From contig NZ_CP035913.1 in NCBI RefSeq assembly GCF_004209755.1, positions 3,658,001-3,722,000 on the forward strand: a stretch of DNA of 64,000 nt, in the 5' to 3' direction. The notes under the pieces are model-generated. The model searched no databases. It was not told where the DNA came from and saw nothing but the letters and a program-made list of their open reading frames with translations. Source of the DNA: Pseudoduganella lutea (lineage in GTDB: Bacteria > Pseudomonadota > Gammaproteobacteria > Burkholderiales > Burkholderiaceae_D). Position 1 is the stretch's first letter, and each line of letters opens with the position of its first letter. Made by a program: the position numbers and the translations under genes. Shown in pieces: positions 18,474-26,486 of the stretch.

Positions 18474-19142
18474 ATGAACGATACCAAGCCCTCCGACCTG
18501 CGGGAACTCCTCAACAACAACCGCCGCTGGGCCGACTCGATGGTCCAGCGCGACCCCGAGTTTTTCCACCGCCTCGCCAACCAGGCGTCGCCGGAATACC
18601 TGTGGATCGGCTGTTCGGACAGCCGCGTCCCCGCAAACGAACTGCTCGGCCTGCTGCCGGGCGATGTGTTCGTGCACCGTAACATCGCCAACGTCGTTGT
18701 CCACTCCGACCTGAACTGCCTCTCCGTGCTGCAGTTCGCGATCGAAGTGCTAAAGGTGAAACACGTGATCATCGTGGGCCACTATGGCTGCAAGGGCGTG
18801 CATGCCGCGCTGACCGGCGCCCGCGTGGGCCTCGTCGACAACTGGCTGCGCCACGTGCAGGACGTGAGCCAGAAGCACGAGCGCTACCTGGGCAGCGTGC
18901 TCGACGAGCGCGTGCGCAGCGAAAAGCTCGTGGAGCTGAACGTGGTGGAGCAGGTCGTCAACGTGTGCTCGACGACCATCGTGCAGGACGCCTGGGACCG
19001 CGGCCAGCAATTGTCCGTGCATGGCTGGGTCTACGGCATCAATGACGGCCACCTGCTCGACCTGGAAATGACGATCAGCGAACTGCCCCAGCTGCAAACC
19101 AGGCTGAAAGACCGGCTGGCCAACCGCTACAGCGCCGCCTGA
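18474..19142 (+). CDS. can: Beta-class carbonic anhydrase
   Basis: A 222-residue beta carbonic anhydrase, a zinc enzyme interconverting CO2 and bicarbonate in the cytoplasm. The zinc-ligand motifs are visible: 'CSDSRVPANELLGLLPGDVFVHRNIANVV' (Cys and the Asp/Arg dyad) and 'HYGCKGV' (His and Cys). Downstream comes 'LDLEMTISELPQL'. AAGGAG lies 6 nt before the ATG. It stands alone between dnaJ and an intergenic hairpin repeat that probably acts as its terminator. Confidence 0.95.
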   Translation: MNDTKPSDLRELLNNNRRWADSMVQRDPEFFHRLANQASPEYLWIGCSDSRVPANELLGLLPGDVFVHRNIANVVVHSDLNCLSVLQFAIEVLKVKHVIIVGHYGCKGVHAALTGARVGLVDNWLRHVQDVSQKHERYLGSVLDERVRSEKLVELNVVEQVVNVCSTTIVQDAWDRGQQLSVHGWVYGINDGHLLDLEMTISELPQLQTRLKDRLANRYSAA

Positions 19143-19163
19143 AGAAAAGCCAGCGTCAAAAAT

Positions 19164-19216
19164 TGGGGACGGACCCTGTTTTCCAGGAAATTTCTTGGAA
19201 AACAGGGTCCGTCCCT
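19164..19216. repeat. Long hairpin repeat (unit 1) after can
   Basis: An inverted repeat of about 26 bp per arm with few mismatches: GGGACGGACCCTGTTTTCCA on the left and its complement on the right, around a short AGGAAATTTCTT centre. It is followed by ATTTTTG, so it can also terminate can. The same TTTTCCAGGAAATTTC core occurs at 48390-48441. Confidence 0.8.
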
Positions 19217-19260
19217 ATTTTTGTATTTGTGAGCCCGCACACGCTATGTGCTCGGCAATA

Positions 19261-19299
19261 TTGCCCGGAAAATGGAGACGTACCCCATTTTCCGGGCAA
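19261..19299. repeat. Second hairpin repeat (unit 2) before the radical SAM gene
   Basis: Arms TTGCCCGGAAAATG and CATTTTCCGGGCAA enclose GAGACGTACC. The same GACGTACCCC centre occurs in the hairpin at 48474-48504, again as the second of a pair, showing that the two hairpins form a composite repeat. Confidence 0.8.
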
Positions 19300-19369
19300 C
19301 TTTTGCCTGAACCGCGGCTGACCCGCTAATCACCGCTGCTTGTACCGTGTCCTGAACAGGCTTCCGTTA

Positions 19370-19389
19370 TACTGTATATCTGTACAGTT
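19370..19389. promoter_or_regulatory. LexA box (SOS operator) at the start of the radical SAM-UdgX operon
   Basis: TACTGTATATCTGTACAGTT contains CTGT-N8-ACAG with an AT-rich centre. It overlaps a TATACT -10 hexamer at 19368-19373, the same geometry as at nadK-recN, and ends 11 bp before the ATG at 19401. The -35 region (around 19345-19350) is weak, so the promoter itself is less certain than the operator. Confidence 0.85.
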
Positions 19390-19400
19390 GGGTGCCAATG

Positions 19401-20630
19401 ATGGAGCTGAACGACAAGCTGGAAATCCTCGCCGATGCGGCGAAATACGATGCCTCCTGCGCCAGCAGCGGTGCGCCGAAGCGTTCGTCCGAGGGCAAGG
19501 ATGGGCTGGGCGCCACCAATGGCATGGGCATCTGCCACAGCTATACGCCGGATGGCCGTTGCGTCTCGCTGCTGAAGATCCTGCTGACGAATTTCTGCGT
19601 CTACGATTGCCAGTATTGCGTCAACCGCCGCACGTCGAACGTGCCGCGGGCCCGTTTCACCGTGCAGGAAGTGGTGAAGCTCACCGTCGATTTTTACCTG
19701 CGTAACTACATCGATGGCCTGTTCCTCAGTTCGGGCATCATCCAGTCCGCCGACTACACGATGGAGCAGCTGGTCGCCGTGGCGCGCGAATTGCGCGAGG
19801 TGCACCAGTTCCGCGGCTACATCCATTTAAAAACGATTCCCGATGCCGACCCGGCCCTGATCGAAGCGGCCGGCCGCTATGCCGACCGCCTTTCCGTCAA
19901 CATCGAATTGCCCACGCAGGACAGCGTGCAAAGGCTGGCGCCGGAAAAGAACGTCCACACGATCAAGCTGGCGATGGGCAATATCCGCCTGAAGCTGGAC
20001 GAGAAGGAAAACGAGCCGAAGGCACCGAAGTTCGCGCCGGCCGGCCAGAGCACGCAGATGATCGTGGGCGCCGATGCCAGCGACGATGCGCGCATCCTCA
20101 CCACGGCCGAAACGCTGTACGGCAGCTACAAGCTCAAGCGCGTCTACTACAGCGCGTTCAGTCCGATTCCCGAAAGCCCGAAGAGCGTGCCGCTGGCACC
20201 GCCGCCGCTGCTGCGCGAGCATCGGCTGTACCAGGCCGACTTCCTGTTGCGCAGCTATGGCTTCCAGGCGAAGGAACTGTTGCCGGATTCCGGCAACCTG
20301 CCACTCGACATCGACCCGAAGCTGGCCTGGGCACTGACCCATCGCGAGCATTTTCCGATGGACCTGAACCGCGCCGAGCCCCAGATGATCGCGCGCATTC
20401 CGGGCATCGGCATCCGCAACGCGCAGCGCATCGTCGAGTTGCGCCGCATGCGGCAGGTGCGGTGGGCCGATCTCGCGCGCCTGCGTTGCAGCATGAAGAA
20501 GGTGGCGCCGTTCATCGTCACCGCCGACTACCGCCCGGCGCAGGACACCACGCCATCGGACACACTGCGCAAAGCCATGGCCGACGTGCCGCAGCAGATG
20601 GCGCTGTTCCCCGAGCTGCAGGCGGCATGA
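19401..20630 (+). CDS. Putative DNA modification/repair radical SAM protein linked to UdgX
   Basis: A 409-residue radical SAM enzyme. The cluster-binding motif C-x3-C-x2-C is at residues 66, 70 and 73 ('NFCVYDCQYCVNRR'). The N-terminal 'EILADAAKYDASCASSG' is characteristic of the family annotated as UDG-linked radical SAM proteins. Near residue 333 is a helix-hairpin-helix, 'IPGIGIRNAQRIVELRR', which usually binds DNA backbone. The reaction is not known; a repair or base-modification role is inferred from the HhH, the SOS box and the UdgX partner. Start: ATG at 19401 fits homologue starts; ATG 19398 and GTG 19392 are alternatives. Its stop overlaps the next start by ATGA. Confidence 0.85.
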   Translation: MELNDKLEILADAAKYDASCASSGAPKRSSEGKDGLGATNGMGICHSYTPDGRCVSLLKILLTNFCVYDCQYCVNRRTSNVPRARFTVQEVVKLTVDFYLRNYIDGLFLSSGIIQSADYTMEQLVAVARELREVHQFRGYIHLKTIPDADPALIEAAGRYADRLSVNIELPTQDSVQRLAPEKNVHTIKLAMGNIRLKLDEKENEPKAPKFAPAGQSTQMIVGADASDDARILTTAETLYGSYKLKRVYYSAFSPIPESPKSVPLAPPPLLREHRLYQADFLLRSYGFQAKELLPDSGNLPLDIDPKLAWALTHREHFPMDLNRAEPQMIARIPGIGIRNAQRIVELRRMRQVRWADLARLRCSMKKVAPFIVTADYRPAQDTTPSDTLRKAMADVPQQMALFPELQAA

Positions 20631-22339
20631 CGAACCAGCGGGACGTGGGGGCGCAGGTACTGTCCGGCCAGCCCGTGGTGGTCACGTCGTTCGGCGAGTG
20701 GCGGGCCGCCGCGCGGGATCTGATCGTGCGCCGCATCCCGCCCGAATACGTACAATGGGTCATGCAGGATGGCGGCGGAGACCTGCTGAGTGCAATGCCT
20801 CCAACGGCTGTAGGTGAGCTGGTGAATGACTCGGGAAGCAAGGTAGTAAAGGAAGTTGAAGTAGCAAGTGCAGTTGAAGTAGCAAGTGCAGTTGAAGTTG
20901 AAGTTGAAGTTGAAGTTGAAGTTGAAGCAGCAAGTGCAGTTGAAGTAGCAAGTGAAGCAGGAAGCAAGGCAGTAACCGAGTCAGCAAGTGAAACAGCAAG
21001 TAAGTTGGCCAGTGAGGAAACTCATAACCCCGATGAGCGATCGGACCCGCCGCCCTCGAATTTCCAGCCAGGCGCGCAGCCGCGTATCTCCCGCAAGCTG
21101 ATGGAGATGCTGCAAGGCGCCGCCTGCTATCGCGCCCACGACCGCTGGGCCTTTCTGTACCGCGTGCTGTGGCGCTGGCACAGTGGCGAACACGACGTCA
21201 TCTCGATGGCCGACGTCGATGGCACCCGCCTGCACCACATGGTTCGCGCGGCGCGGCACGAGGAACACGACATGCATGCCTACCTGCGCTTTCGCGAGCG
21301 CCCCGAGGAAGCGGGCGCGCCCCGTTTCGTTGCCTGGTTTGAACCTGCGCATGATGTGCTGCCGCAGGTTGCCCAGCATTTCGCAAAACGCATGGGCAAG
21401 ACAAGCTGGATGATCGCCACGCCCGAAGCCACCGTGCTGTGGGACGGCGCCAGGCTGCATACCGGCGAAGCGCTGGCGCGCAGCGCGGCGGACTTCGACG
21501 ATGCCGGCGAATCGTTGTGGCTCACCTACTATCGCAGCATCTTCAATCCCGCTCGCCTGAATGCGGACATCATGCACGGCCATATCCGCCAGCGGTTCTG
21601 GAAGAACCTGCCCGAAGCGGCGGTGGTGCCGCACATGGTCACGCAGGCCGCGGCCGGCGCGCGCAAGGTGGGGCAGCTCGATACCGTCGGCAAGCGTGGC
21701 GGCACCACCATTCCAATTTCTTCCGAAAAGGCGGCGCCCGAGCGCCAGCAACCGAGTTCGCTCGACGAGTGCCGCCGCTGCGACCTGTGGCAGAACGCCA
21801 CGCAGGCCGTGGCGGGGCAGGGCGCCCGCCGCGCGAAGATCATGCTGGTGGGCGAACAGCCGGGCGACCAGGAAGACCTGGCCGGCAAACCATTCGTGGG
21901 CCCGGCCGGCGACCTGCTCGACAAGGCGATGGATGAAGCGGCACTCGACCGCCGCACGGTGTATGTGACCAACGCCGTCAAGCACTTCAAATGGGAACCG
22001 CGCGGCAAGCGCCGCCTGCACAAGACGCCCGCGCAAAAGGAAGTGATGGCCTGCCGCTACTGGCTCGAAACGGAACTGGAAACCGTGGCGCCCGATGTTC
22101 TCGTGGCACTCGGGAGCACGGCGCTGAAATCGATCCTGCAGACCGGCAGCGTGACGATGAAGGACTACATGGGCGCGCCGTTCGAGCATGAAGGGCGCTG
22201 GGTCGTGGTCACGTATCACCCCGCCTACGCGCTGCGGGTGCCCGACCGCGAGTCGCGCCAGGCGGCGTTCGCGGCGATCGTCGAGGCATTGAAAACGGCG
22301 CAGCAACTGGCCAGCGGCGGCACCGCGCCAGGCTTGTAA
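20627..22339 (+). CDS. DUF4130 (radical SAM-linked) domain fused to a UdgX-type uracil-DNA glycosylase
   Basis: A 570-residue two-domain protein. The N-terminal half resembles the DUF4130 'SAM-linked' family ('VTSFGEWRAAARDLIVRRIPPE' at the start; later 'YRVLWRWHSGEHDV' and 'YYRSIFNPARLNADIMHGHIRQRFWKNLPEAA'). The C-terminal 180 residues are a family-4-like UDG with 'GEQPGDQED' at 409-417, 'KRRLH' at 461-465 and 'YHPAYALR' with His531. KRRxH is the UdgX signature, in which the His covalently traps the abasic site after uracil removal. A low-complexity insert at about residues 70-131 interrupts the N-terminal domain. The start overlaps the upstream stop (ATGA), so the two are translationally coupled and share the SOS operator. 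Confidence 0.88.
   Translation: MTNQRDVGAQVLSGQPVVVTSFGEWRAAARDLIVRRIPPEYVQWVMQDGGGDLLSAMPPTAVGELVNDSGSKVVKEVEVASAVEVASAVEVEVEVEVEVEAASAVEVASEAGSKAVTESASETASKLASEETHNPDERSDPPPSNFQPGAQPRISRKLMEMLQGAACYRAHDRWAFLYRVLWRWHSGEHDVISMADVDGTRLHHMVRAARHEEHDMHAYLRFRERPEEAGAPRFVAWFEPAHDVLPQVAQHFAKRMGKTSWMIATPEATVLWDGARLHTGEALARSAADFDDAGESLWLTYYRSIFNPARLNADIMHGHIRQRFWKNLPEAAVVPHMVTQAAAGARKVGQLDTVGKRGGTTIPISSEKAAPERQQPSSLDECRRCDLWQNATQAVAGQGARRAKIMLVGEQPGDQEDLAGKPFVGPAGDLLDKAMDEAALDRRTVYVTNAVKHFKWEPRGKRRLHKTPAQKEVMACRYWLETELETVAPDVLVALGSTALKSILQTGSVTMKDYMGAPFEHEGRWVVVTYHPAYALRVPDRESRQAAFAAIVEALKTAQQLASGGTAPGL
20831..21010. repeat. In-frame simple repeats inside the UdgX fusion gene
   Basis: Six perfect copies of GTTGAA at 20891-20926 are flanked by repeats of the 18-bp unit GTTGAAGTAGCAAGTGCA and by degenerate AGCAAGT copies. 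They encode a Val-Glu/Ala-Ser tract. All units are multiples of three, so length variation stays in frame. The base composition is visibly less GC-rich than the surrounding gene. Confidence 0.9.
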
Positions 22340-22346
22340 AAACCGC

Positions 22347-22356
22347 ATATCGATAT
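22347..22356. promoter_or_regulatory. Palindrome in the promoter region of the dioxygenase-ABC operon
   Basis: ATATCGATAT, followed by an AT-rich stretch (AAAAAGCATTCGTTTTC), marks the only AT-rich part of the 139-bp gap before the dioxygenase ATG. This is the likely promoter or activator-binding region. CysB/Cbl-type regulators control many sulfonate operons, but no specific motif can be assigned. Confidence 0.3.
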
Positions 22357-22478
22357 CAAAAAGCATTCGTTTTCATCATGATGCGCGAGGCCTAGACTGG
22401 CTTCACTCGTTCGATACCGTGGCCGTGGAAAGCGCGGTGCCGGGCGAGCTTCCGACCCCGTCAGCTGGAGCGCATCAC

Positions 22479-23378
22479 ATGTCCGCAGTATTGAGTGCTG
22501 TTGTAGAGAATGCAGTTTCCCCGGATGGCACCCTGCGCATTCGCCCGTTCGAAGGCCCCGTTGGCGCTGAAGTGATTGGCCTCGGCCTGGCACAGCCGCT
22601 CTCCCGCAAAGCCCTGTTGCAACTGCATGCCGCCCACCTCGAACACCATGTACTGGTGTTCCGGGACCAGCGCATCACGCCGCAACAGCAGGTGAATTTT
22701 TCCCGCCTGTTCGGTCCCTTGCAAATTCATGTGCTGAGAAATTTCCAGCTGGCGGGGCACCCGGAAGTCCTCGTCGTGTCGAACGTCGTTGAAGACGGCA
22801 AGCCGATCGGTCTCGGCGACGCCGGCCATTTCTGGCACTCCGACCTGTCGTACAAGGAAAAGCCCAGCCTGGGCTCGATGCTGCACGCGCAGGAATTGCC
22901 GGCGCAAGGCGGCGACACGCTGTTCGCCAACATGCACCTGGCCTGGGACACGCTGCCCGAGGCGGTAAAAAGCCAGGTCCGCTACGCCAGGGCGGAACAC
23001 AGCTACCTGAAGCAGTATTCCGAACTCCAGCGCCGCAGCCCCTGGCGCCCGAACCTCACGCAGGCGCAGATCGATGAAGTGAAACCGGTCGTGCATCCGG
23101 TGGTGCGCACGCACCCTGAAACGGGGCGCCAGGCGCTGTTCGTCAGCGAGCATTTCACCACGCGGATCGTCGGCATTCCCGAAGATGAAAGCGCCTCGCT
23201 GCTCAAGGAGCTGTTCGCGCACAGCGTGCGGCCCGAGCATGTGTACCGCCACCAGTGGCAGCCGCACGACATGGTGTTCTGGGATAACCGCTCGCTGATG
23301 CACCTGGCCGCCGGCTGCCCGGCCGACCAGCGCCGCAAGCTGTATCGCACCACCATCGAAGGCGACGTGCCTTACTGA
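22479..23378 (+). CDS. TauD/TfdA-family Fe(II)/2-oxoglutarate dioxygenase
   Basis: A 299-residue dioxygenase of the TauD superfamily. The Fe(II) facial triad is visible: His120 and Asp122 in 'HFWHSDLSY' and a distal His275 in 'NRSLMHLAAG'; the 2-oxoglutarate-binding Arg lies in 'RRKLYRTTIEG'. Such enzymes hydroxylate taurine, other sulfonates or related compounds, releasing sulfite for growth. The start at 22479 has GGAG 8 nt upstream. It is 20 bp upstream of an ABC importer, which points to an imported organosulfur substrate, but the exact compound is not shown by the sequence. Confidence 0.85.
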   Translation: MSAVLSAVVENAVSPDGTLRIRPFEGPVGAEVIGLGLAQPLSRKALLQLHAAHLEHHVLVFRDQRITPQQQVNFSRLFGPLQIHVLRNFQLAGHPEVLVVSNVVEDGKPIGLGDAGHFWHSDLSYKEKPSLGSMLHAQELPAQGGDTLFANMHLAWDTLPEAVKSQVRYARAEHSYLKQYSELQRRSPWRPNLTQAQIDEVKPVVHPVVRTHPETGRQALFVSEHFTTRIVGIPEDESASLLKELFAHSVRPEHVYRHQWQPHDMVFWDNRSLMHLAAGCPADQRRKLYRTTIEGDVPY

Positions 23379-23398
23379 CACCTACCAGAACAGAGACA

Positions 23399-24394
23399 AT
23401 GAAACCACTGAAGATCGCCGCAGGCGCGCTTGCGCTCGTCCTCGCCACGGGCGCCCATGCCGAAGGCACCATCCGCATCGCCCAGCAATTCGGCATTCCG
23501 TTCCTGATACTGAACATCGCCCAGGAGCAGAAGCTCATCGAAAAATACGCCAAGCAGAACGGCGTGGACGTGAAGGTCGAATGGACGCAGCTCTCGGGCG
23601 GCGCGGCCATCAACGATGCGCTGCTGGCAGGCAGCGTCGACATCGCCGGCGCCGGCGTCGGTCCGCTGATCACCGTCTGGGACCGTACGAAGGGGCGCCA
23701 GAACGTGAAGGGCGTGGCATCGCTGGGCAGCTTCCCGTACTACCTGGTCACCAACAACCCGAAAGTAAAATCGATCGCGGACTTCACCGAGAAGGACCGC
23801 ATCGCACTGCCTGCCGTCACGGTCTCCGTGCAATCGCGCATCCTGCAACTGGCGGCGGCGCAGAAATGGGGCGACAAGGAATTCGCCCGGCTGGACAAGT
23901 TCACGCAGACGCTGCCGCACCCCGATGCCGCCGCGGCCATCATTTCAAATGGCACCGAGATCACGACCCACTTCGCCACGCCACCGTTCCAGGAGCAGGA
24001 ACTGGCCCAGAACCCGAATGCCCGCGTGATCCTGAAATCGTATGAAGTGCTGGGCGGTCCGTCATCGGCCACGCTGCTGTACGCCACCGAGAAATACCGC
24101 AAGCAGAACCCGAAGACGCTGCGCTCCTTCGTGCAGGCACTGGCCGAGGCGGCCGACTACGCGGCAAAGAACCCGGAAGGCGCGGCCGACATCTACCTGA
24201 AGGCGAACAAGAGCAGTATCGATCGCGCCCTGCTCGTGAAGATCTTCAGGAACCCCGAAGTGCAGTTCAACATCGCGCCACAGAACACGCTGAAGATCGC
24301 GCAGTTCATGCACCGCGTGGGCGCCGTGAAGAACAAGCCGGCCACGTGGCGCGATTACTTCTTTGAAGAGCCGCTGGTGGCGAAGGGGAGCTGA
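23399..24394 (+). CDS. ABC transporter substrate-binding protein (SsuA/TauA/NMT1-like)
   Basis: A 331-residue periplasmic binding protein. The signal peptide 'MKPLKIAAGALALVLATGAHAEG' is followed by a type II binding fold of the nitrate/sulfonate/taurine class: 'IRIAQQFGIPFLILNIAQEQKLIEKYAKQ', 'GAAINDALLAGSVDIAGAGVGPL', 'VKGVASLGSFPYYLVTNNP'. It should deliver substrate to the ATPase and permease encoded next. The order dioxygenase-binding protein-ATPase-permease supports a sulfonate-like substrate. The last codon is followed by the next ATG after 1 bp. Confidence 0.88.
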   Translation: MKPLKIAAGALALVLATGAHAEGTIRIAQQFGIPFLILNIAQEQKLIEKYAKQNGVDVKVEWTQLSGGAAINDALLAGSVDIAGAGVGPLITVWDRTKGRQNVKGVASLGSFPYYLVTNNPKVKSIADFTEKDRIALPAVTVSVQSRILQLAAAQKWGDKEFARLDKFTQTLPHPDAAAAIISNGTEITTHFATPPFQEQELAQNPNARVILKSYEVLGGPSSATLLYATEKYRKQNPKTLRSFVQALAEAADYAAKNPEGAADIYLKANKSSIDRALLVKIFRNPEVQFNIAPQNTLKIAQFMHRVGAVKNKPATWRDYFFEEPLVAKGS

Positions 24395-24395
24395 C

Positions 24396-25232
24396 ATGGC
24401 ACCGCTGCAGGTCGTTCGCCCTTCCTCGCCCCCGGGCGCGCTGCTGAGCGCCCGCGGCGTCACCCTCGAATACCGCAGCGGCGGCAATGCCGTGCGTGCC
24501 ACGCAAGGCGTCGACTTCGACGTGTTCGCCGGTGACCGCTTCGTGCTGCTGGGGCCTTCCGGCTGCGGCAAGTCGTCGCTGCTCAAGGCCGTCGGCGGCT
24601 TCATCGAACCCGCCGCGGGCACGATCACGCTGAACGGCCAGGCCATCACGAAGCCGGGGCCGGACCGCATCTGCGTCTTCCAGGAATTCGACCAGCTGCC
24701 GCCATGGAAGACGGTGCTGGAAAACGTGATGTTCCCGCTGCTGGCGTCGAAAAGCTGCGGCCGCGCCGAAGCCCGGGAACGCGCGCGCCACTGGATCGCC
24801 CGCGTGGGACTGGACCGTTTCGAGAACGCGTACCCGCACACGCTGTCCGGCGGCATGAAGCAGCGCGTGGCCATTGCCCGCGCGCTGGCGATGCAACCGG
24901 CCGTGCTGCTGATGGACGAGCCCTTCGCCGCGCTCGACGCCCTCACGCGTCGCACGATGCAGGAAGAGCTGACGAAACTGTGGGAGGAATCGCCGTTCAC
25001 GCTGCTGTTCGTCACCCACTCGATCGAGGAAGCGCTGGTGGTCGGCAACCGCATCCTGCTGCTGTCGCCGCATCCGGGCCGCGTGCGCGCGGAGCTGAAC
25101 AGCCACCAGTTCGGCTTGCACAGCGGTGGCGGCGCCGAATTCCAGCAGGCCGCGCAGCGCATCCACCAGCTGCTGTTCGGCCAATCCCCGGCGGCGCAGC
25201 CCGCCCATGACGATGAAAGGATCGCCCTGTGA
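24396..25232 (+). CDS. ABC transporter ATP-binding protein (SsuB/TauB-like)
   Basis: A 278-residue ATPase. Walker A 'GPSGCGKSS' is at about residues 53-61. The Q-loop lies in 'VFQEFDQLPPWKTVLENV', the signature is 'LSGGMKQRVAIARAL', Walker B is 'AVLLMDEPFAALD' and the switch His is in 'FVTHSIEEAL'. It energises the importer with the adjacent permease. The ATG at 24396 has GGGGAG upstream. The end overlaps the permease GTG start by four bases (GTGA). Confidence 0.92.
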   Translation: MAPLQVVRPSSPPGALLSARGVTLEYRSGGNAVRATQGVDFDVFAGDRFVLLGPSGCGKSSLLKAVGGFIEPAAGTITLNGQAITKPGPDRICVFQEFDQLPPWKTVLENVMFPLLASKSCGRAEARERARHWIARVGLDRFENAYPHTLSGGMKQRVAIARALAMQPAVLLMDEPFAALDALTRRTMQEELTKLWEESPFTLLFVTHSIEEALVVGNRILLLSPHPGRVRAELNSHQFGLHSGGGAEFQQAAQRIHQLLFGQSPAAQPAHDDERIAL

Positions 25233-26104
25233 GCAATCTGGCCCCACCGATCCGGCAAGAGTTTCAATATGACCTGGCGCCCGCCGCGCCGGCATCGCTG
25301 CAGCGGCGGCTCCCGCTGGTGCAGCGCCTGTGGCAGCAGGGCTGGCTGCGCAAGACCGTGGTGCTCGCGGTGCTGGCGCTGCTGTGGGAACTGGCCGCGC
25401 GCTGGCAGGACAACGACCTGCTGTTGCCCACGTTCGTGCAGACGGCGCGCGCTTTCTTCGAAGGCCTCGCCAACGGCGAGCTGGTCGAGAAAATCCACGT
25501 TTCGCTGACCGTGCTGGTGCAGGGCTACGTGGCCGGCATCGCCCTGGCGTTCGTGCTGACCGCGCTGGCCGTCTCCACGCGCCTGGGTCGCGACCTGCTG
25601 GAAACGCTCGTCGCCATGTTCAATCCGCTGCCGGCCATCGCGCTGCTGCCACTGGCCATGTTGTGGCTGGGCCTCGGCAACGCCAGCCTCGTGTTCGTCA
25701 TCGTGCATGCGGTGCTCTGGCCGCTCGCGCTGGGCACCTACGCCGGCTTCCAGTCCGTGCCGGCCACGCTGCGCATGGCGGGCCGCAATTATGGGCTCGG
25801 CGGGCTGCCGTTCGTCATCCAGATCCTGGTGCCCGCTGCGCTGCCGGCGATCGTGTCCGGACTGAAGATCGGCTGGGCCTTTGCTTGGCGCACGCTGATC
25901 GCCGCGGAACTTGTGTTCGGCGCCTCGTCCGGCAAGGGTGGCCTGGGCTGGTACATCTTCCAGAACCGCAACGAGCTGTATACGGACAAGGTCTTTGCCG
26001 GCCTGGCGGCCGTGATCCTGATCGGGCTCGCCGTCGAACACCTGCTGTTCGCCGCGCTCGAGCGCACTACCGTGCAGAAGTGGGGCATGCGTTCAAATAG
26101 TTGA
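25229..26104 (+). CDS. ABC transporter permease (SsuC/TauC-like)
   Basis: A 291-residue integral membrane protein with about six hydrophobic segments. The BPD_transp_1 EAA loop reads 'AGRNYGLGGLPFVIQILVPAALPAIVSGLKIG', the contact site for the ATPase. The N-terminal region contains 'LWELAARWQDNDLLLPTFVQTARAFFEGLANGEL', typical of sulfonate/nitrate permeases. GTG start overlapping the ATPase stop. It is the last gene of the operon; a MITE-like element begins 7 bp after its stop. Confidence 0.92.
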   Translation: MSNLAPPIRQEFQYDLAPAAPASLQRRLPLVQRLWQQGWLRKTVVLAVLALLWELAARWQDNDLLLPTFVQTARAFFEGLANGELVEKIHVSLTVLVQGYVAGIALAFVLTALAVSTRLGRDLLETLVAMFNPLPAIALLPLAMLWLGLGNASLVFVIVHAVLWPLALGTYAGFQSVPATLRMAGRNYGLGGLPFVIQILVPAALPAIVSGLKIGWAFAWRTLIAAELVFGASSGKGGLGWYIFQNRNELYTDKVFAGLAAVILIGLAVEHLLFAALERTTVQKWGMRSNS

Positions 26105-26110
26105 GGGTCT

Positions 26111-26434
26111 GTTCCTAATGCCGTTCGGTTAGCGGAATTCGACCTAGCTCGCGACGCTAGCGTATTGGTGGCTTCACAGGGGTTTCGTGGAGCCTGCTCC
26201 ACGCCTGGGAAGCGGTGATGGCATGCATGCCATCACTCCTCCCGGACACCGGTTTATGGTGTCGGACCGCTGCGGCGGACCGACCGGTTTTCGCATGATG
26301 TCGCCGATTTCCTGAACGGAAAACCGGTGTCCGACACATTTTCCGGATAAAGCGCCCGGAAAAAATGTCCGACACCAAGCATGCTAGTGCCAACCCAAAT
26401 GGTCACGTCGCTTTAACTGAACGGCATTAGGAAC
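26111..26434. mobile_element. 324-bp MITE-like element with IS4-type terminal repeats
   Basis: Terminal inverted repeats of 21 bp (26111-26131 and the complement of 26414-26434) differ at one position. They contain TAATGCCGTTCAGTTA, which resembles the ends of IS4-family elements (from memory: TAATGCCGATCAGTTA). There is no transposase gene inside. The interior contains a perfect 20-bp palindrome (TGATGGCATGCATGCCATCA, 26216-26235) and nested GGTGTCGGACACC-type hairpins. It fills the 382-bp gap between the ABC permease and nasT. No direct target duplication was found. Confidence 0.6.
26325..26376. repeat. Internal hairpin of the MITE-like element
   Basis: Arms GGTGTCCGACACATTTTCCGG and the near-complement CCGGAAAAAATGTCCGACACC form a long imperfect stem around ATAAAGCGC. 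A shorter relative, with CGGACACCGG and GGTGTCGG arms, lies at about 26242-26264. These words are typical of nested non-coding repeats. Confidence 0.65.
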
Positions 26435-26458
26435 TGTCCCGGGTTTTGCTCACCACTC

Positions 26459-26474
26459 TGGCACATTTATTGCT
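26459..26474 (+). promoter_or_regulatory. Sigma54 (-24/-12) promoter of nasT-nasS
   Basis: TGGCACATTTATTGCT matches the sigma54 consensus TGGCACG-N4-TTGCW with GG at 26460-26461 and GC at 26472-26473, exactly 10 bp apart. The predicted start is 26485, two bases before the nasT ATG, so the mRNA would be nearly leaderless. Confidence 0.75.
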
Positions 26475-26486
26475 CTGCAATAGGGC

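Noticed and set aside
20831-21010. Possible CRISPR or phase-variation repeat
   Set aside because: Units are short, abutting and in frame within a coding sequence; there are no spacers, and all lengths are multiples of three.
26387-26406. GTGCCAACCCAAATGGTCAC as an NtrC site for nasT
   Set aside because: It is only an imperfect palindrome, matches TGCACC-N5-GGTGCA poorly, and lies inside the MITE-like element.
26100-26440. Target-site duplication flanking the MITE-like element
   Set aside because: The bases outside the inverted repeats do not form a clear direct repeat; the GTTCC/GGAAC next to the ends belongs to the inverted repeat itself.
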